Assembly: GCA_035524895.1 (NCBI GenBank)
Contig: DATLFI010000038.1
Location: 1-33,447, forward strand
Reading direction: 5' to 3'
From: DATLFI01 sp035524895
Lineage (GTDB): Bacteria > Acidobacteriota > Thermoanaerobaculia > Multivoradales > Multivoraceae
DNA: 33,447 nucleotides
Part shown: one piece after another, positions 25,101 through 31,940 of the stretch
Layout of the letters: every line of letters begins with the position of its first letter
Position numbering within the stretch: the stretch's first letter is position 1
The notes under the pieces: generated by a model
Databases searched by the model: none
Told to the model about the DNA's origin: nothing
What the model saw: only the letters and a program-made list of their open reading frames with translations
Made by a program: the position numbers and the translations under genes

Positions 25101-25709
25101 ATCGTCGGTCTTCTTCGCAAGAGCCTGTTCCAGAGCGAGCTGCTGGTTTCCGAGGCCGCCTTCCTGCGACACTTTCCGACGCGGTCCGGCTACCGCTTCT
25201 TCCTCGTCGACGCTCCGCCGGGGCGCGAGGAGGAAGTCGCCATGGCGCTCGAGGGCAAGCTCGATGACTTCGGCTTCGACGCCTCTTCTGCGGCCGAGCG
25301 TCTCCAGAGCTACCAGGCGGTCGAGAACACCTACCTCGCCACGTTCCAGACATTGGGCGGGCTCGGGCTCCTGCTGGGTACCTTCGGGCTCGCGGTGATC
25401 CTGGTGCGCAACGTGCTCGAGCGGGTCTCGGAGCTGGCCACGCTACGAGCCCTCGGCTACCGGCGCGCCACTCTCGGATGGCTGGTTTTCGCCGAGAACG
25501 CGCTGTTACTCCTGGCCGGGCTCACCCTGGGGACGCTCGCAGCGCTGGTTGCGGTCGCTCCACACCTCGCGAGCGGCGGCGCTCTGGTGCCCTGGGCAAC
25601 CCTCTCGATCACGCTCGGGCTGGTCGCCGTGATCGGGCTCGCGGCGTCGGCCGCCGCGGTACGGCAGGTCCTCCGAGCCCCCCTACTGCCAGCGTTGCGT
25701 GCCGAGTGA
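22137..25709 (+). CDS. Large FtsX/MacB-type ABC permease (system 1)
   Basis: A 1190-residue inner-membrane protein. The start is the ATG at 22137, just before the first helix (VAVVAGATVATAVLTGALLVG). A periplasmic domain of about 530 residues follows. Then come a helix at about 560-583 (GLFVGFSLFLIVSAILLVALF), the FtsX-core loop RVREIGLRLAIGEGTRRV, further helices to about 840, a second periplasmic domain, and three terminal helices with the matching RVSELATLRALGYRRATL loop. About ten helices in all give the fused-duplicated layout of YbbP, but with larger periplasmic parts. It probably extracts a lipid-like substrate with the ATPase before it. Two in-frame repeat insertions are present: DGTPS units near residue 321 and three 8-residue Arg-rich units at about 698-721. 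Confidence 0.88.
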   Translation: MRDTLRYYWRSHVAVVAGATVATAVLTGALLVGDSVRGSLRELALDRLGEIDHALLAEGFFREELARSTGGVPVVLLQGAAVSPGTGLRASGVNVLGIDGDYAALYPEVDAGSLDLSRAEGQFFPSVVINTTLQRELGVAEGDQVLLRLGRPADVPRETLMGSTEASDVVQTLRVAVRSVIPDRGPGRFGLALHQSVQRNAFLPLADLQRALDQQGRVNGSLYRAIEGTAIGGTLSSTADGGQTAAAAREALLREHLALDDLGVEAVESDSVVVVRSREILLRPALEEAVRDFARDQGLAQLRVSTYLANLTRRVLDDSPDGTPSFRDGTPSPELYLPYSTITALSSPLPEGGGQLLLVDGTPAPDLGEGEVFVNEWAARDLGVRAGDRVTVTYWEVGEREELTPRDETLRVAGVVRLSGLGADRGLAPDFPGVADAGSMSEWDPTFPVDLGLIRDRDEEYWDRWGAAPKLFVAEEVGRRLWGNDRFGALTEIRLVAQSVPATAEATDDSEAPREEPAAELASQLRDRLAGDLPLRAAGLSVVPLRSEALDAGQGATDFAGLFVGFSLFLIVSAILLVALFFRLGVERRVREIGLRLAIGEGTRRVTRGLLAEGASLAALGAALGAGAAVAYAAAMVFGLRTLWAGAVGGADLRLFVAAPTLILGALGSLLVVLVTLAVGLRQLARRPVVPLLRGEVSGRTAGEARGRTAREARGRTAGEAPRVRRLRIWFLSFLSIAAGLFAGSFAVDSARAAPLFFGLGAALLAAGLSGFLWLLARHAHDAQGAGALLGAGRWRRVAAMAAANLTLYPGRSLLSVSLVASATFVIVAVGAYGHDFRHSPRDRSSGTGGFQLVAESDVALFHDLGTPQGRAELGFDDEEGEPIAASTVMPFRLLPGDDVSCLNLYRPQQPRLLGVPRELIERGGFSFQQVLSDGAADEEPWRLLEQDLGPDVVPAIGDFNSVTWILHSGIGDEIVVEDDAGRPLRLRIVGLLRKSLFQSELLVSEAAFLRHFPTRSGYRFFLVDAPPGREEEVAMALEGKLDDFGFDASSAAERLQSYQAVENTYLATFQTLGGLGLLLGTFGLAVILVRNVLERVSELATLRALGYRRATLGWLVFAENALLLLAGLTLGTLAALVAVAPHLASGGALVPWATLSITLGLVAVIGLAASAAAVRQVLRAPLLPALRAE
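23097..23131 (+). repeat. Duplicated 14-base near-palindrome inside the permease gene
   Basis: GACGGTACACCGTC occurs at 23097-23110 and again at 23118-23131, a period of 21 bases (seven codons). Each copy has GACGGT and ACCGTC as inverted arms around AC. It is translated as DGTPS twice, within the first periplasmic domain. Confidence 0.85.
24229..24300 (+). repeat. Three 24-base tandem repeats inside the permease gene
   Basis: Units at 24229-24252, 24253-24276 and 24277-24300 share GCGGGAGGACCGC and a GCGAGGCyC end, differing at only a few bases. They encode GRTAGEAR, GRTAREAR and GRTAGEAP, a basic linker between two membrane helices on the side predicted to face the cytosol. Confidence 0.85.
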
Positions 25710-25741
25710 GGCCCACCCCCGCGAGCGCACGATTGCTGCGG

Positions 25742-25747
25742 TAGCAT
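25742..25747 (+). promoter_or_regulatory. Candidate -10 box for a leaderless DUF1684 transcript
   Basis: TAGCAT ends six bases before the GTG at 25754, so a transcript would begin at or next to the start codon. It lies in a 44-base gap after the permease and does not overlap a stop codon. No Shine-Dalgarno or clear -35 is seen. Confidence 0.35.
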
Positions 25748-25753
25748 TGGGTC

Positions 25754-26698
25754 GTGCTCTCTTATGACTTGTCGTCGCGCCCGGTCTTGCGCTGCTGGAT
25801 GGCGCTCGCGGTCGCGTTGCCCCTGGCGCACTGCGGCGACGGGACTGGAGGCTCGGCCATGAGTGTGGCGGTCGATCCAGAGTATCGGGCCGAGATCGAG
25901 GCGTGGCGCGTCCAGAGGCTCGGCAAGCTGACGGCCGAGGATGGCTGGCTTGCGCTGGCTGGTCTCCACTGGCTCGAGGATGGCGACACGAGTTTGGGCT
26001 CGGCGCCCGAATGCGACGTGGTTCTGCCGCCGAGCGCGCCGCCGCGGGTGGGCGATATAAGGCGGCGTGGCGCCGAGGTGCGGCTCGCGCTGGCCCCCGG
26101 TATCACGGCCGTCGTGGACGGCGGGCCGGTCGCCGGGATCGTCGACCTGAAGAGCGACGCCGGGGGTGAGCCGACCGTGGTGAGGCTCGGGGACGTGTCG
26201 TTCCAGGTCCTCGCGCGTGGCGAGCGGCTGGGGCTGCGCATTCGCGATGCCGCCAGCCCGGCGAGGCGGGAGCCGCCCGCGCTCGATTACTTCCCGATCG
26301 ATCCCGCTTGGCGCGTTCGCGCGCGTCTGGACCCCTACGATCCGCCACACCGGCTGACTGTCGCCGACTACACCGGTGGCGTTCAGGAGCAGGTGGCTCC
26401 TGGCGCTCTGGTGTTCGAGCACGCCGGCGAGGAGCTGCGGCTGGATGCGTTCGACGCTGGCGAGGAGCTCTTCGTGATCTTCGCCGACCCCAGCAACGCC
26501 AGCGAGACGTATGGTGCAGGGCGTTACTTGTATACGGCCCGGCCCGACCACGAGGGCGCCGTGTGGGTCGACTTCAACAAGGCGTACAGCCCGCCGTGTG
26601 CCTTCACACCCTTCGCGACGTGTCCTCTGCCGCCGCCGCAGAACCGCCTGTCGTTGCGGGTGGCGGCCGGCGAGAAGTTCATCGATCCCAAGCACTGA
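25754..26698 (+). CDS. DUF1684 family exported protein, possible lipoprotein
   Basis: A 314-residue protein starting at GTG. The N-terminus (RPVLRCWMALAVALPLAHCGDG) looks like a lipoprotein signal with C27 as the possible acylation site, although His at -1 makes a poor lipobox. DUF1684 features are clear: EIEAWRVQRLGKLTAEDGWLALAGLHWLEDGD near 45-75, ALDYFPIDPAWRV near 178, YGAGRYLYTARP near 255, then VWVDFNKAYSPPCAFTPFATCPLPPPQNRL near 270-300 and a final AGEKF. The family is of unknown function; the FHA-like region SLGSAPECDVVLP near 78 is part of it. An alternative start at the ATG at 25799 would shorten the signal's basic end. It lies 44 bases after the permease and may belong to that operon or have its own start. 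Confidence 0.85.
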   Translation: MLSYDLSSRPVLRCWMALAVALPLAHCGDGTGGSAMSVAVDPEYRAEIEAWRVQRLGKLTAEDGWLALAGLHWLEDGDTSLGSAPECDVVLPPSAPPRVGDIRRRGAEVRLALAPGITAVVDGGPVAGIVDLKSDAGGEPTVVRLGDVSFQVLARGERLGLRIRDAASPARREPPALDYFPIDPAWRVRARLDPYDPPHRLTVADYTGGVQEQVAPGALVFEHAGEELRLDAFDAGEELFVIFADPSNASETYGAGRYLYTARPDHEGAVWVDFNKAYSPPCAFTPFATCPLPPPQNRLSLRVAAGEKFIDPKH

Positions 26699-26718
26699 CC
26701 GGAGCCGCAGGCCTCCGG
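26699..26718 (+). terminator. Hairpin after the DUF1684 gene
   Basis: CCGGAG (26699-26704) pairs with CTCCGG (26713-26718), with CC/GG extending the stem inside the loop. It begins directly after the stop codon. There is no U-tract, so termination is only probable. Confidence 0.35.
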
Positions 26719-26769
26719 CAATGGCTCGCGGTGGCGCGCCGGTGGCTGGCGTGCCTAGCTGCCTGCGAG

Positions 26770-26775
26770 TACAAT
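26770..26775 (+). promoter_or_regulatory. Candidate -10 box of the DUF5715-LysM gene
   Basis: TACAAT in otherwise GC-rich sequence, about 50 bases before the GTG at 26826. A GTG nine bases downstream (26785) is in a short frame and is not a gene start. No good -35 is seen. Confidence 0.35.
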
Positions 26776-26825
26776 CGCGCGATCGTGCTGGGAATTCTCT
26801 GCGAGCGAGAGTCTGGGACGGCTTC

Positions 26826-27602
26826 GTGACGACGTCGATCCTGGCGCTCCGGAGCCGAACCGCTGCAGTCCCAGGTCGCAGCCCGATTGCTGTCGCTTCG
26901 CTGCTGCTGACTGCTGTCTGCCTTTGGTGGCCCGAGACGGCCGCTGGATCCGCACTTCGCGGGTCGCGTGCGGCGATGGACAAGCAGGTGAATGTCGCTC
27001 GTCAGGGCGACTACACCTTCTTCAGGACCGCGGACCAGCTCCGCCGCGCGGCCGATCAGGGCGACCTGGTCGTGGTTTCCGAGGGCCGCGACTACGACCT
27101 CGCGGGGGTTTCCTTCCCTTATGCGCTGCCGGAGCTGCTGCTGCTGGTCGAGCGGCTTTCCGGGCAGTACCGCGAAGCTTGCGGCGAGAAGCTCGTGGTC
27201 ACCAGCCTGGCGCGTCCTCGCTCGCACCAGCCCGCGAACGCCTCGCCTCGGTCGGTGCACCAGGCCGGCATGGCGATGGACCTGCGACGGAGCCGGCGCG
27301 TCAAGTGCAGGCGATGGCTCGAGGCGACGCTGGTCACTCTGGAGCGAAGAGGAGTGCTCGAGGCGACCTACGAGACGAGACCGCCGCACTACCACGTCGC
27401 GGTGTTCCCCGAGTCCTACCGAAAGTACGTGCAGCGCAAGTTTTCCGGTGAGCCCGAGGGCCGCAGCCATCTGGTCGATCGGGGCGACACCCTTTGGGCT
27501 CTGTCCCGCCATTACGAGACCAGCATCGGTTCGCTGAGGGCGGTCAACGAGCTCGACAGCGACCTGCTGCGGCCGGGTCAGCTGCTGCAGATTCCGGACT
27601 AG
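26826..27602 (+). CDS. Exported DUF5715 protein with C-terminal LysM
   Basis: A 258-residue protein. The GTG at 26826 is chosen because a signal peptide follows (RSPIAVASLLLTAVCLWWPETAAG). The middle region (about 100-200) resembles DUF5715: LLLLVERLSGQYREACGEKLVVTSLARP, SVHQAGMAMDLR, then PPHYHVAVFPESYRKYV. The HxxGxxxD pattern plus the later HYHV recalls M15-type zinc D-Ala-D-Ala peptidases (VanY/MepA fold), so a peptidoglycan-cutting role is plausible but unproven. The final ~45 residues are a LysM domain (HLVDRGDTLWALSRHY to DLLRPGQLLQIPD), which binds the glycan of peptidoglycan. An in-frame ATG at 26976 would lose the signal peptide. Confidence 0.8.
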   Translation: MTTSILALRSRTAAVPGRSPIAVASLLLTAVCLWWPETAAGSALRGSRAAMDKQVNVARQGDYTFFRTADQLRRAADQGDLVVVSEGRDYDLAGVSFPYALPELLLLVERLSGQYREACGEKLVVTSLARPRSHQPANASPRSVHQAGMAMDLRRSRRVKCRRWLEATLVTLERRGVLEATYETRPPHYHVAVFPESYRKYVQRKFSGEPEGRSHLVDRGDTLWALSRHYETSIGSLRAVNELDSDLLRPGQLLQIPD

Positions 27603-27677
27603 TAGTCGTCTATGGGCCGCCCATGGACGAGTACGTGTTGCGGCCGGGCCCCGCACCGGCCGGCGGACCCTTCGGGA

Positions 27678-27705
27678 CTGACATCCTTCGGGCCTGGCAT
27701 AATGT
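27678..27705 (+). promoter_or_regulatory. Candidate promoter of the AraC-type regulator
   Basis: CTGACA (27678-27683) and TAATGT (27700-27705) are 16 bases apart; CATAAT overlaps at 27698-27703. This lies in the ~200-base gap after the LysM gene, about 100 bases before the proposed TTG start. Confidence 0.35.
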
Positions 27706-27801
27706 CGGGGATCGGGTCCATGGACGCAAGGGGGGCGAGTCGCTCGCGAGCGCTCGAGCGCCGGCGAGTCGGCTGTCCTCCGGTTCCGGCGGGTCCTCTC
27801 G

Positions 27802-28278
27802 TTGTCGCACGAACCACCTCCCGATTCGGATCGTTCCGTTGCTCCGCTCGATGGCGGGTTGGCGGAGCGCGCTACGGAGCTTGGCCTTCGCCTCGACCGG
27901 TGGCAGCGCACGCTCGAGTACTACCCACCGCTGGCGCGGGCTCGCCAGTTCGTCGAGCGGCGGCTGCCCGAAGACGTGACCGCCGAACAGGCCGCGGCGC
28001 GGGCGCACCTGGAGCGTCACTACTTCTCGGCCTACTTTCGCGAGCGGGTGGGCGTGACCTTCTCCGAGTGGCTCAATGTCACTCGTCTCGCCAGGGCGTT
28101 GAAGCTGCTCGAGGAGCGCGACTGGAGCATGTCCGAGCTCGCGGTCGAGTCGGGGTTCGTGACGGCACGCAGGCTGCAGCGAACCTTTCGCAAGCACCTG
28201 GGGACCACACCGACGCGATACCGGCGCTTCGTTCGTGGTGACTTGTCCGTGCGCGACCGCCGTCCTGGCAACGCCTGA
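27802..28278 (+). CDS. AraC/XylS-type DNA-binding protein
   Basis: A 158-residue protein that consists mainly of the two helix-turn-helix units of the AraC family, about 60-135. ARAHLERHYFSAYFRERVGVTFSEWLNVTRLARALKLLEE is the first unit and linker; DWSMSELAVESGFVTARRLQRTFRKHLGTTPTRYRR is the second. There is no sensor domain, only ~50 residues of unassigned N-terminus, so signal input (if any) comes from elsewhere. The frame is open from 27703, but the only standard start before the domain is the TTG at 27802, without a ribosome binding site. The exact start is therefore uncertain and could lie on a non-standard codon. It converges on the YbbP-like gene, and a hairpin lies between them. Confidence 0.75.
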   Translation: MSHEPPPDSDRSVAPLDGGLAERATELGLRLDRWQRTLEYYPPLARARQFVERRLPEDVTAEQAAARAHLERHYFSAYFRERVGVTFSEWLNVTRLARALKLLEERDWSMSELAVESGFVTARRLQRTFRKHLGTTPTRYRRFVRGDLSVRDRRPGNA

Positions 28279-28279
28279 T

Positions 28280-28301
28280 CGCCGCGCGAATTCGCCCGGC
28301 G
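28280..28301. terminator. Hairpin between convergent AraC and permease genes
   Basis: CGCCG pairs with CGGCG, then a C/C mismatch, then GCG and CGC around the loop AATT. It fills most of the 37 bases between the two convergent genes and could serve both. There is no U-tract. Confidence 0.45.
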
Positions 28302-28315
28302 CGCAAGGCATCGGC

Positions 28316-30931
28316 TCAACCTTCCGCTCGCAGCACCTCGAGCGGTGGCCGGCGCACCGTGCGGCGGCTAGCGAGCAGCCCGATGACGACCGTGGCCGCG
28401 GTCAGTCCAGCGGCGACGATCGCGAGACCGCGCCAGGGCACCACCAGCTCGGTGTCGAAGCCCCAGCGCGCCAGGGCCCAGCCGGCTCCCGTTGCGAGCA
28501 CCGCGGCAGCGGCTGCGGCGAGTCCCCCCAGGGCGGCGAACTCGACGAGGGCGATCCGTCGGAGCTGCGGTCGCGAGGCGCCGAGAGTTCGGAGCAAGAC
28601 GCTTTCCCGGCGCCGCTGCAGCGCCGAGAGCGAGAGCGAGACGACGAGCACCGCCAGCCCGGCGGCGAGGGCGAACCCGGCGAGGAAACGAACCGCGAAA
28701 CGAACCTTGTCGAGCACGCTTTCGATCGTGCGCAGGATCGTACCCAGGTCGACCACCGAGACGTTCGGAAATCGCTCGACGAGTCGGCGCTGCGCGAGCG
28801 CGCTGCGCTCCGGCGTTCCGGCCCAGCCGACGAACACGGTCTGCTGGGGCGCATCCTCGAGCACGCCGGCCGGGAACAACACGAAGAAATTGGGCTGGGC
28901 CTCCTCCCAGTCGACCTGGCGCAGGCTGGTGATCTGGGTCGGCACCTCGACGCCTTGGAGGTCGAAGACGAGCTCGTCGCCGATGCCGACCTGCAGCGTC
29001 TCGGCGAGCTCGCGCTCGAGCGAGATCGGGGCGGGCGAGCCACTGCCGATCGGCGATCCTTGCGGCTCCCAGGTCCCGGCGACGACCTCCTCGATCGGAC
29101 GCAGCGAGGCGCCGTAGGTCACCCGGTACTCCATGCGCAAGGCCCAGCGCGGAATCGTCGGGTCGTCGATGGTGTCGGCCATGACTCCGCGCAGCGAGCG
29201 CAGACGCATCGGCACGATCGGAAACTGCTGGTCCACCTCGACCTGCGTTTCGCGCAACACCTCGCGCACGCCCTCTACCTGGTCGCTTTGGACGTCGAAT
29301 AGCAGGAGGTCAGCGCGGTTCTCGCGACTGAGCGTCTGCACGCCGCCCAGCAACGTGGCCTGCGAGACGTAGAGCGTCATCAACACGAAAGCGCCGAAGC
29401 CGAGCCCGACCAGTACGACCAGGGTCTGGTTGCCGGGCCGGTACAGGTTGGCCACGCCCTGACGCCAGGGGTACGGCCACGACGCGGAGATCACGCGCCG
29501 TGCGACGGCTCGCATGGTCCGCGCGAGCCCCCAGAGCGCCGCGAGCACCACGCCCAGGGCCGCGGAAATGGCCAGGCCGGTGAGCGCATCGCGTGTCTGT
29601 ACCATCGCAGCCACGACGACGCCTGCAGCCAGCAGGCCATGGGCGAGAGCCGGGGTGCCGGCTCCTCCGAGACCCTCGTGGAGGGCGGTCGCGCGCAGCG
29701 CGAGCAGCGGCGGCACGCGCCGCAGCGAGAGCAGGGGAGGAAGCGCGAAGAGCACCGCCACCAGGCAGCCGGTGAGCACCCCTTGCCCGATCGCGAGGGG
29801 TTGCCACGAGAAGCCGACCTGCAGCGGCAGGAAGGGCTCGAGGGCCATCGGCAGTGCGACCTGGATCGCGACCCCGAGCGCCGCGCCGGCGAGGCTCCCG
29901 ACCACGCCGATCGCCGTCGCCTGCGCCAGGTAGATGCGCGGCGCGACGCGCGGCGGCACGCCGAGACAGCGCAGCACCGCCACCAACGACAGCTTGCGCT
30001 GGACGTGCAGGTGGATGGCGCTGGCGACGCCGAGCGCACCCAGGAGCAGAGCTGCAAGCGCTCCGAGGTGCAGGAAGCGGTAGAGGTCGTCGAGCATCCG
30101 TCCGATGCGTTCCTGGCGGCGCGCGGCGGTCTCGGCACGGGCGCTGCGAGCCCGCAGCCCCTCGCGGTTGGCTTCGAGCCAGTCATCGAGCTCCGGTTGC
30201 GAACGCGCCGTGCGCAGCAGCAAGCTGAAGCTGGCGCGGCTGCCGAACGCCAGCAGGCCGGTGGCATCGAGCTGCGAGAGCGGCACGAAGACCGGCGGCG
30301 CCACGAGTGCGGCAGCCGGCGCCTCGCCTGGCACTCGGACCAGTCCTCCCGCGATCCGGAAGGTGGCTTGGCCGAGCCGGATCTCGTCTCCCGGCACCAG
30401 GTCGTACTGCAGCATCAGGGTGCGGTCTATGAGCGCGTCGCCCGGCATGGCGAGGCTGGACACCGCCGCCGCCGGCTCGGTCACCAGCTCGCCGTAGAAA
30501 GGGTAGCCAGGCTCGACCGCGACCACCTCGACCAGACGCGACTCTCCGGTCCGCGGAAAGAGCGCCATCGAGGAGAGGCGCACGCGCCGGAGGGTCTCGG
30601 CTTCGAGCGGCTGGAGCCACGCCTGGTCTTCCGCGTCCCACGGTTGCTGGCGCGAGAGCACGAGATCGGCGCCCAACAGTGTCTTCGCCTCGCGCACCAC
30701 GGCATCCTCGAGGGTCGCCGAGAACCCCGAGATCGCCACGAGAGCGGCGACTCCGACCATGACGGTGGTGGCGAACAGCGCGAGGCGCGCGCGACCTGCC
30801 CGCGCGTCGCGCCAGGCCATGATCAGAATCCAGCGCAGCTCGTGCAGCTCGCGCGGCTCGCGCAGCTCGCGCTCGCGAGGCTCGCGCGGGGCGCGCTCGC
30901 TAGGCGTGCTGGTGGACTCGGTGGTCACCAC
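28316..30931 (-). CDS. YbbP-like ABC permease (system 2)
   Basis: An 871-residue inner-membrane protein with ten hydrophobic helices. TM1 (LALFATTVMVGVAALVAISGF, about 50-70) precedes a periplasmic domain with GADLVLSRQQPWDAED. Three helices follow around 290-400 with the FtsX loop QRKLSLVAVLRCLGVPPRV, then three to about 530, a second periplasmic domain, and three terminal helices with QRRRESVLLRTLGASRPQLRR. This is the YbbP layout and length (~800). GGAGGAGA precedes two consecutive GTG codons; the first (30931) is taken, and the second is equally possible. The first ~33 residues are a Pro/Arg/Glu-rich repeat (REPRERELREPRELHELR) that is unusual for the family. It starts ten bases after the ATPase stop. 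Confidence 0.9.
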   Translation of the reverse strand: MVTTESTSTPSERAPREPRERELREPRELHELRWILIMAWRDARAGRARLALFATTVMVGVAALVAISGFSATLEDAVVREAKTLLGADLVLSRQQPWDAEDQAWLQPLEAETLRRVRLSSMALFPRTGESRLVEVVAVEPGYPFYGELVTEPAAAVSSLAMPGDALIDRTLMLQYDLVPGDEIRLGQATFRIAGGLVRVPGEAPAAALVAPPVFVPLSQLDATGLLAFGSRASFSLLLRTARSQPELDDWLEANREGLRARSARAETAARRQERIGRMLDDLYRFLHLGALAALLLGALGVASAIHLHVQRKLSLVAVLRCLGVPPRVAPRIYLAQATAIGVVGSLAGAALGVAIQVALPMALEPFLPLQVGFSWQPLAIGQGVLTGCLVAVLFALPPLLSLRRVPPLLALRATALHEGLGGAGTPALAHGLLAAGVVVAAMVQTRDALTGLAISAALGVVLAALWGLARTMRAVARRVISASWPYPWRQGVANLYRPGNQTLVVLVGLGFGAFVLMTLYVSQATLLGGVQTLSRENRADLLLFDVQSDQVEGVREVLRETQVEVDQQFPIVPMRLRSLRGVMADTIDDPTIPRWALRMEYRVTYGASLRPIEEVVAGTWEPQGSPIGSGSPAPISLERELAETLQVGIGDELVFDLQGVEVPTQITSLRQVDWEEAQPNFFVLFPAGVLEDAPQQTVFVGWAGTPERSALAQRRLVERFPNVSVVDLGTILRTIESVLDKVRFAVRFLAGFALAAGLAVLVVSLSLSALQRRRESVLLRTLGASRPQLRRIALVEFAALGGLAAAAAAVLATGAGWALARWGFDTELVVPWRGLAIVAAGLTAATVVIGLLASRRTVRRPPLEVLRAEG

Positions 30932-30940
30932 TCTCCTCCG

Positions 30941-31672
30941 TCAGCCCGCGTGGACCCCGACTGCGGCAGGCTCCGGAAGCTCCGCGCCGGCTCCCTCGTC
31001 GACTCGCCGGCCGTCGCGCAGGCGCACCACCCGGTCGGCACGCCGGGCCAAGTCGAGGTCGTGCGTCACCAGCACCAGGCTGGTGCCCCGGCTGTGGTTG
31101 AGCTCGAAGAGCAGGTCTTGTACGAGCGCGCTGGTGGCGCCGTCGAGGTTCCCGGTGGGCTCGTCGGCGAACAGGATCCGCGGCTGGTGCACGAATGCGC
31201 GGGCGATCGCGACTCGTTGCTGCTCGCCCCCGGAGAGCTGGGCTGGGTAGTGCCCCAGGCGGTCGCCCAGGCCCACCTGTCCCAACAGAGCTCCCGCCCG
31301 CTCGCGCGCCCGCCGCTGACCCTGCAACTCCAGCGGCACCATTACGTTCTCGACCGCCGTGAGTGTCGGCAGGAGCTGGAAGGTCTGGAAGACGAAGCCG
31401 ACCGCGTGCGCGCGCAGTGCCGCCAGACCCTCCTCGTCCAGCTCGCCGAGACTGGCGCCGGCGACCGTGATCGTCCCGGACGTGGGTCGATCGAGCCCGG
31501 CGCACAGGCCGAGCAGCGTGGTCTTGCCGCTGCCGGAGGGGCCCACGATCGCGCAGCTCGAGCCGGCAGGGACCTCGAAGGAGACTTCGCGCAGGACCCA
31601 GAGCGAGCCGGCGGCGGACTGGTACGACTTGCCGACGCCGTCGGCGCTGAGGATGGGCGTGATCTCTCGCAT
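30941..31672 (-). CDS. ybbA: YbbA/LolD-type ABC transporter ATPase (system 2)
   Basis: A 243-residue ATPase beginning at the ATG at 31672; longer upstream readings run into the repeat element and are not coding. Walker A GPSGSGKTT is at 44-52, the Q-loop is in FVFQTFQLLPTLTAVENVMVPLEL, the signature is LSGGEQQR, Walker B ILFADEPTGNLD and the H-loop LVLVTHDLDLA. It lies ten bases before the ten-helix permease and is divergent from a TesA-like esterase. That is the same arrangement as ybbA-ybbP/tesA in Escherichia coli, which is why the gene name is offered. The YbbAP type is thought to pull hydrophobic molecules out of the inner membrane for TesA to act on. No good ribosome binding site is visible. 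Confidence 0.88.
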   Translation of the reverse strand: MREITPILSADGVGKSYQSAAGSLWVLREVSFEVPAGSSCAIVGPSGSGKTTLLGLCAGLDRPTSGTITVAGASLGELDEEGLAALRAHAVGFVFQTFQLLPTLTAVENVMVPLELQGQRRARERAGALLGQVGLGDRLGHYPAQLSGGEQQRVAIARAFVHQPRILFADEPTGNLDGATSALVQDLLFELNHSRGTSLVLVTHDLDLARRADRVVRLRDGRRVDEGAGAELPEPAAVGVHAG

Positions 31673-31940
31673 CGGAAGGGGCGTGTGGATCTCTGCCGTG
31701 GGGGGACCTGGTCGAGGCGAGCGATCGCGGCGGAATGACGGGCGCCCGTTTCGACTTGTTACGTTGCGCGGCGATAGCGCGTCGCTGCCGCGGCGGGGAC
31801 CATCGCCGGAGGGAGCTGCCGCGCCCGCGAGCGTATCGCGACAGTTCCTGATTCTGCCGGTCGTCGACTCGTCGTTCCCTTGTGTTGTCGTGGATCCAGA
31901 GAGGATGAAGGTCCTGTCCGCCACCGAGACCTCGCCGACC
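31673..31940. other. Non-coding spacer upstream of ybbA
   Basis: This is the ybbA-proximal part of the 670-base intergenic region; the rest is the repeat element. The only feature noted is the perfect palindrome ACGGGCGCCCGT (31738-31749), a possible operator. No convincing gene is seen on either strand. Confidence 0.4.

Noticed and set aside
27623..27979. Forward ORF from ATG 27623 overlapping the AraC start
   Set aside because: Composition becomes Ser/Arg-rich and it runs out of frame through the conserved AraC domain; no family seen.
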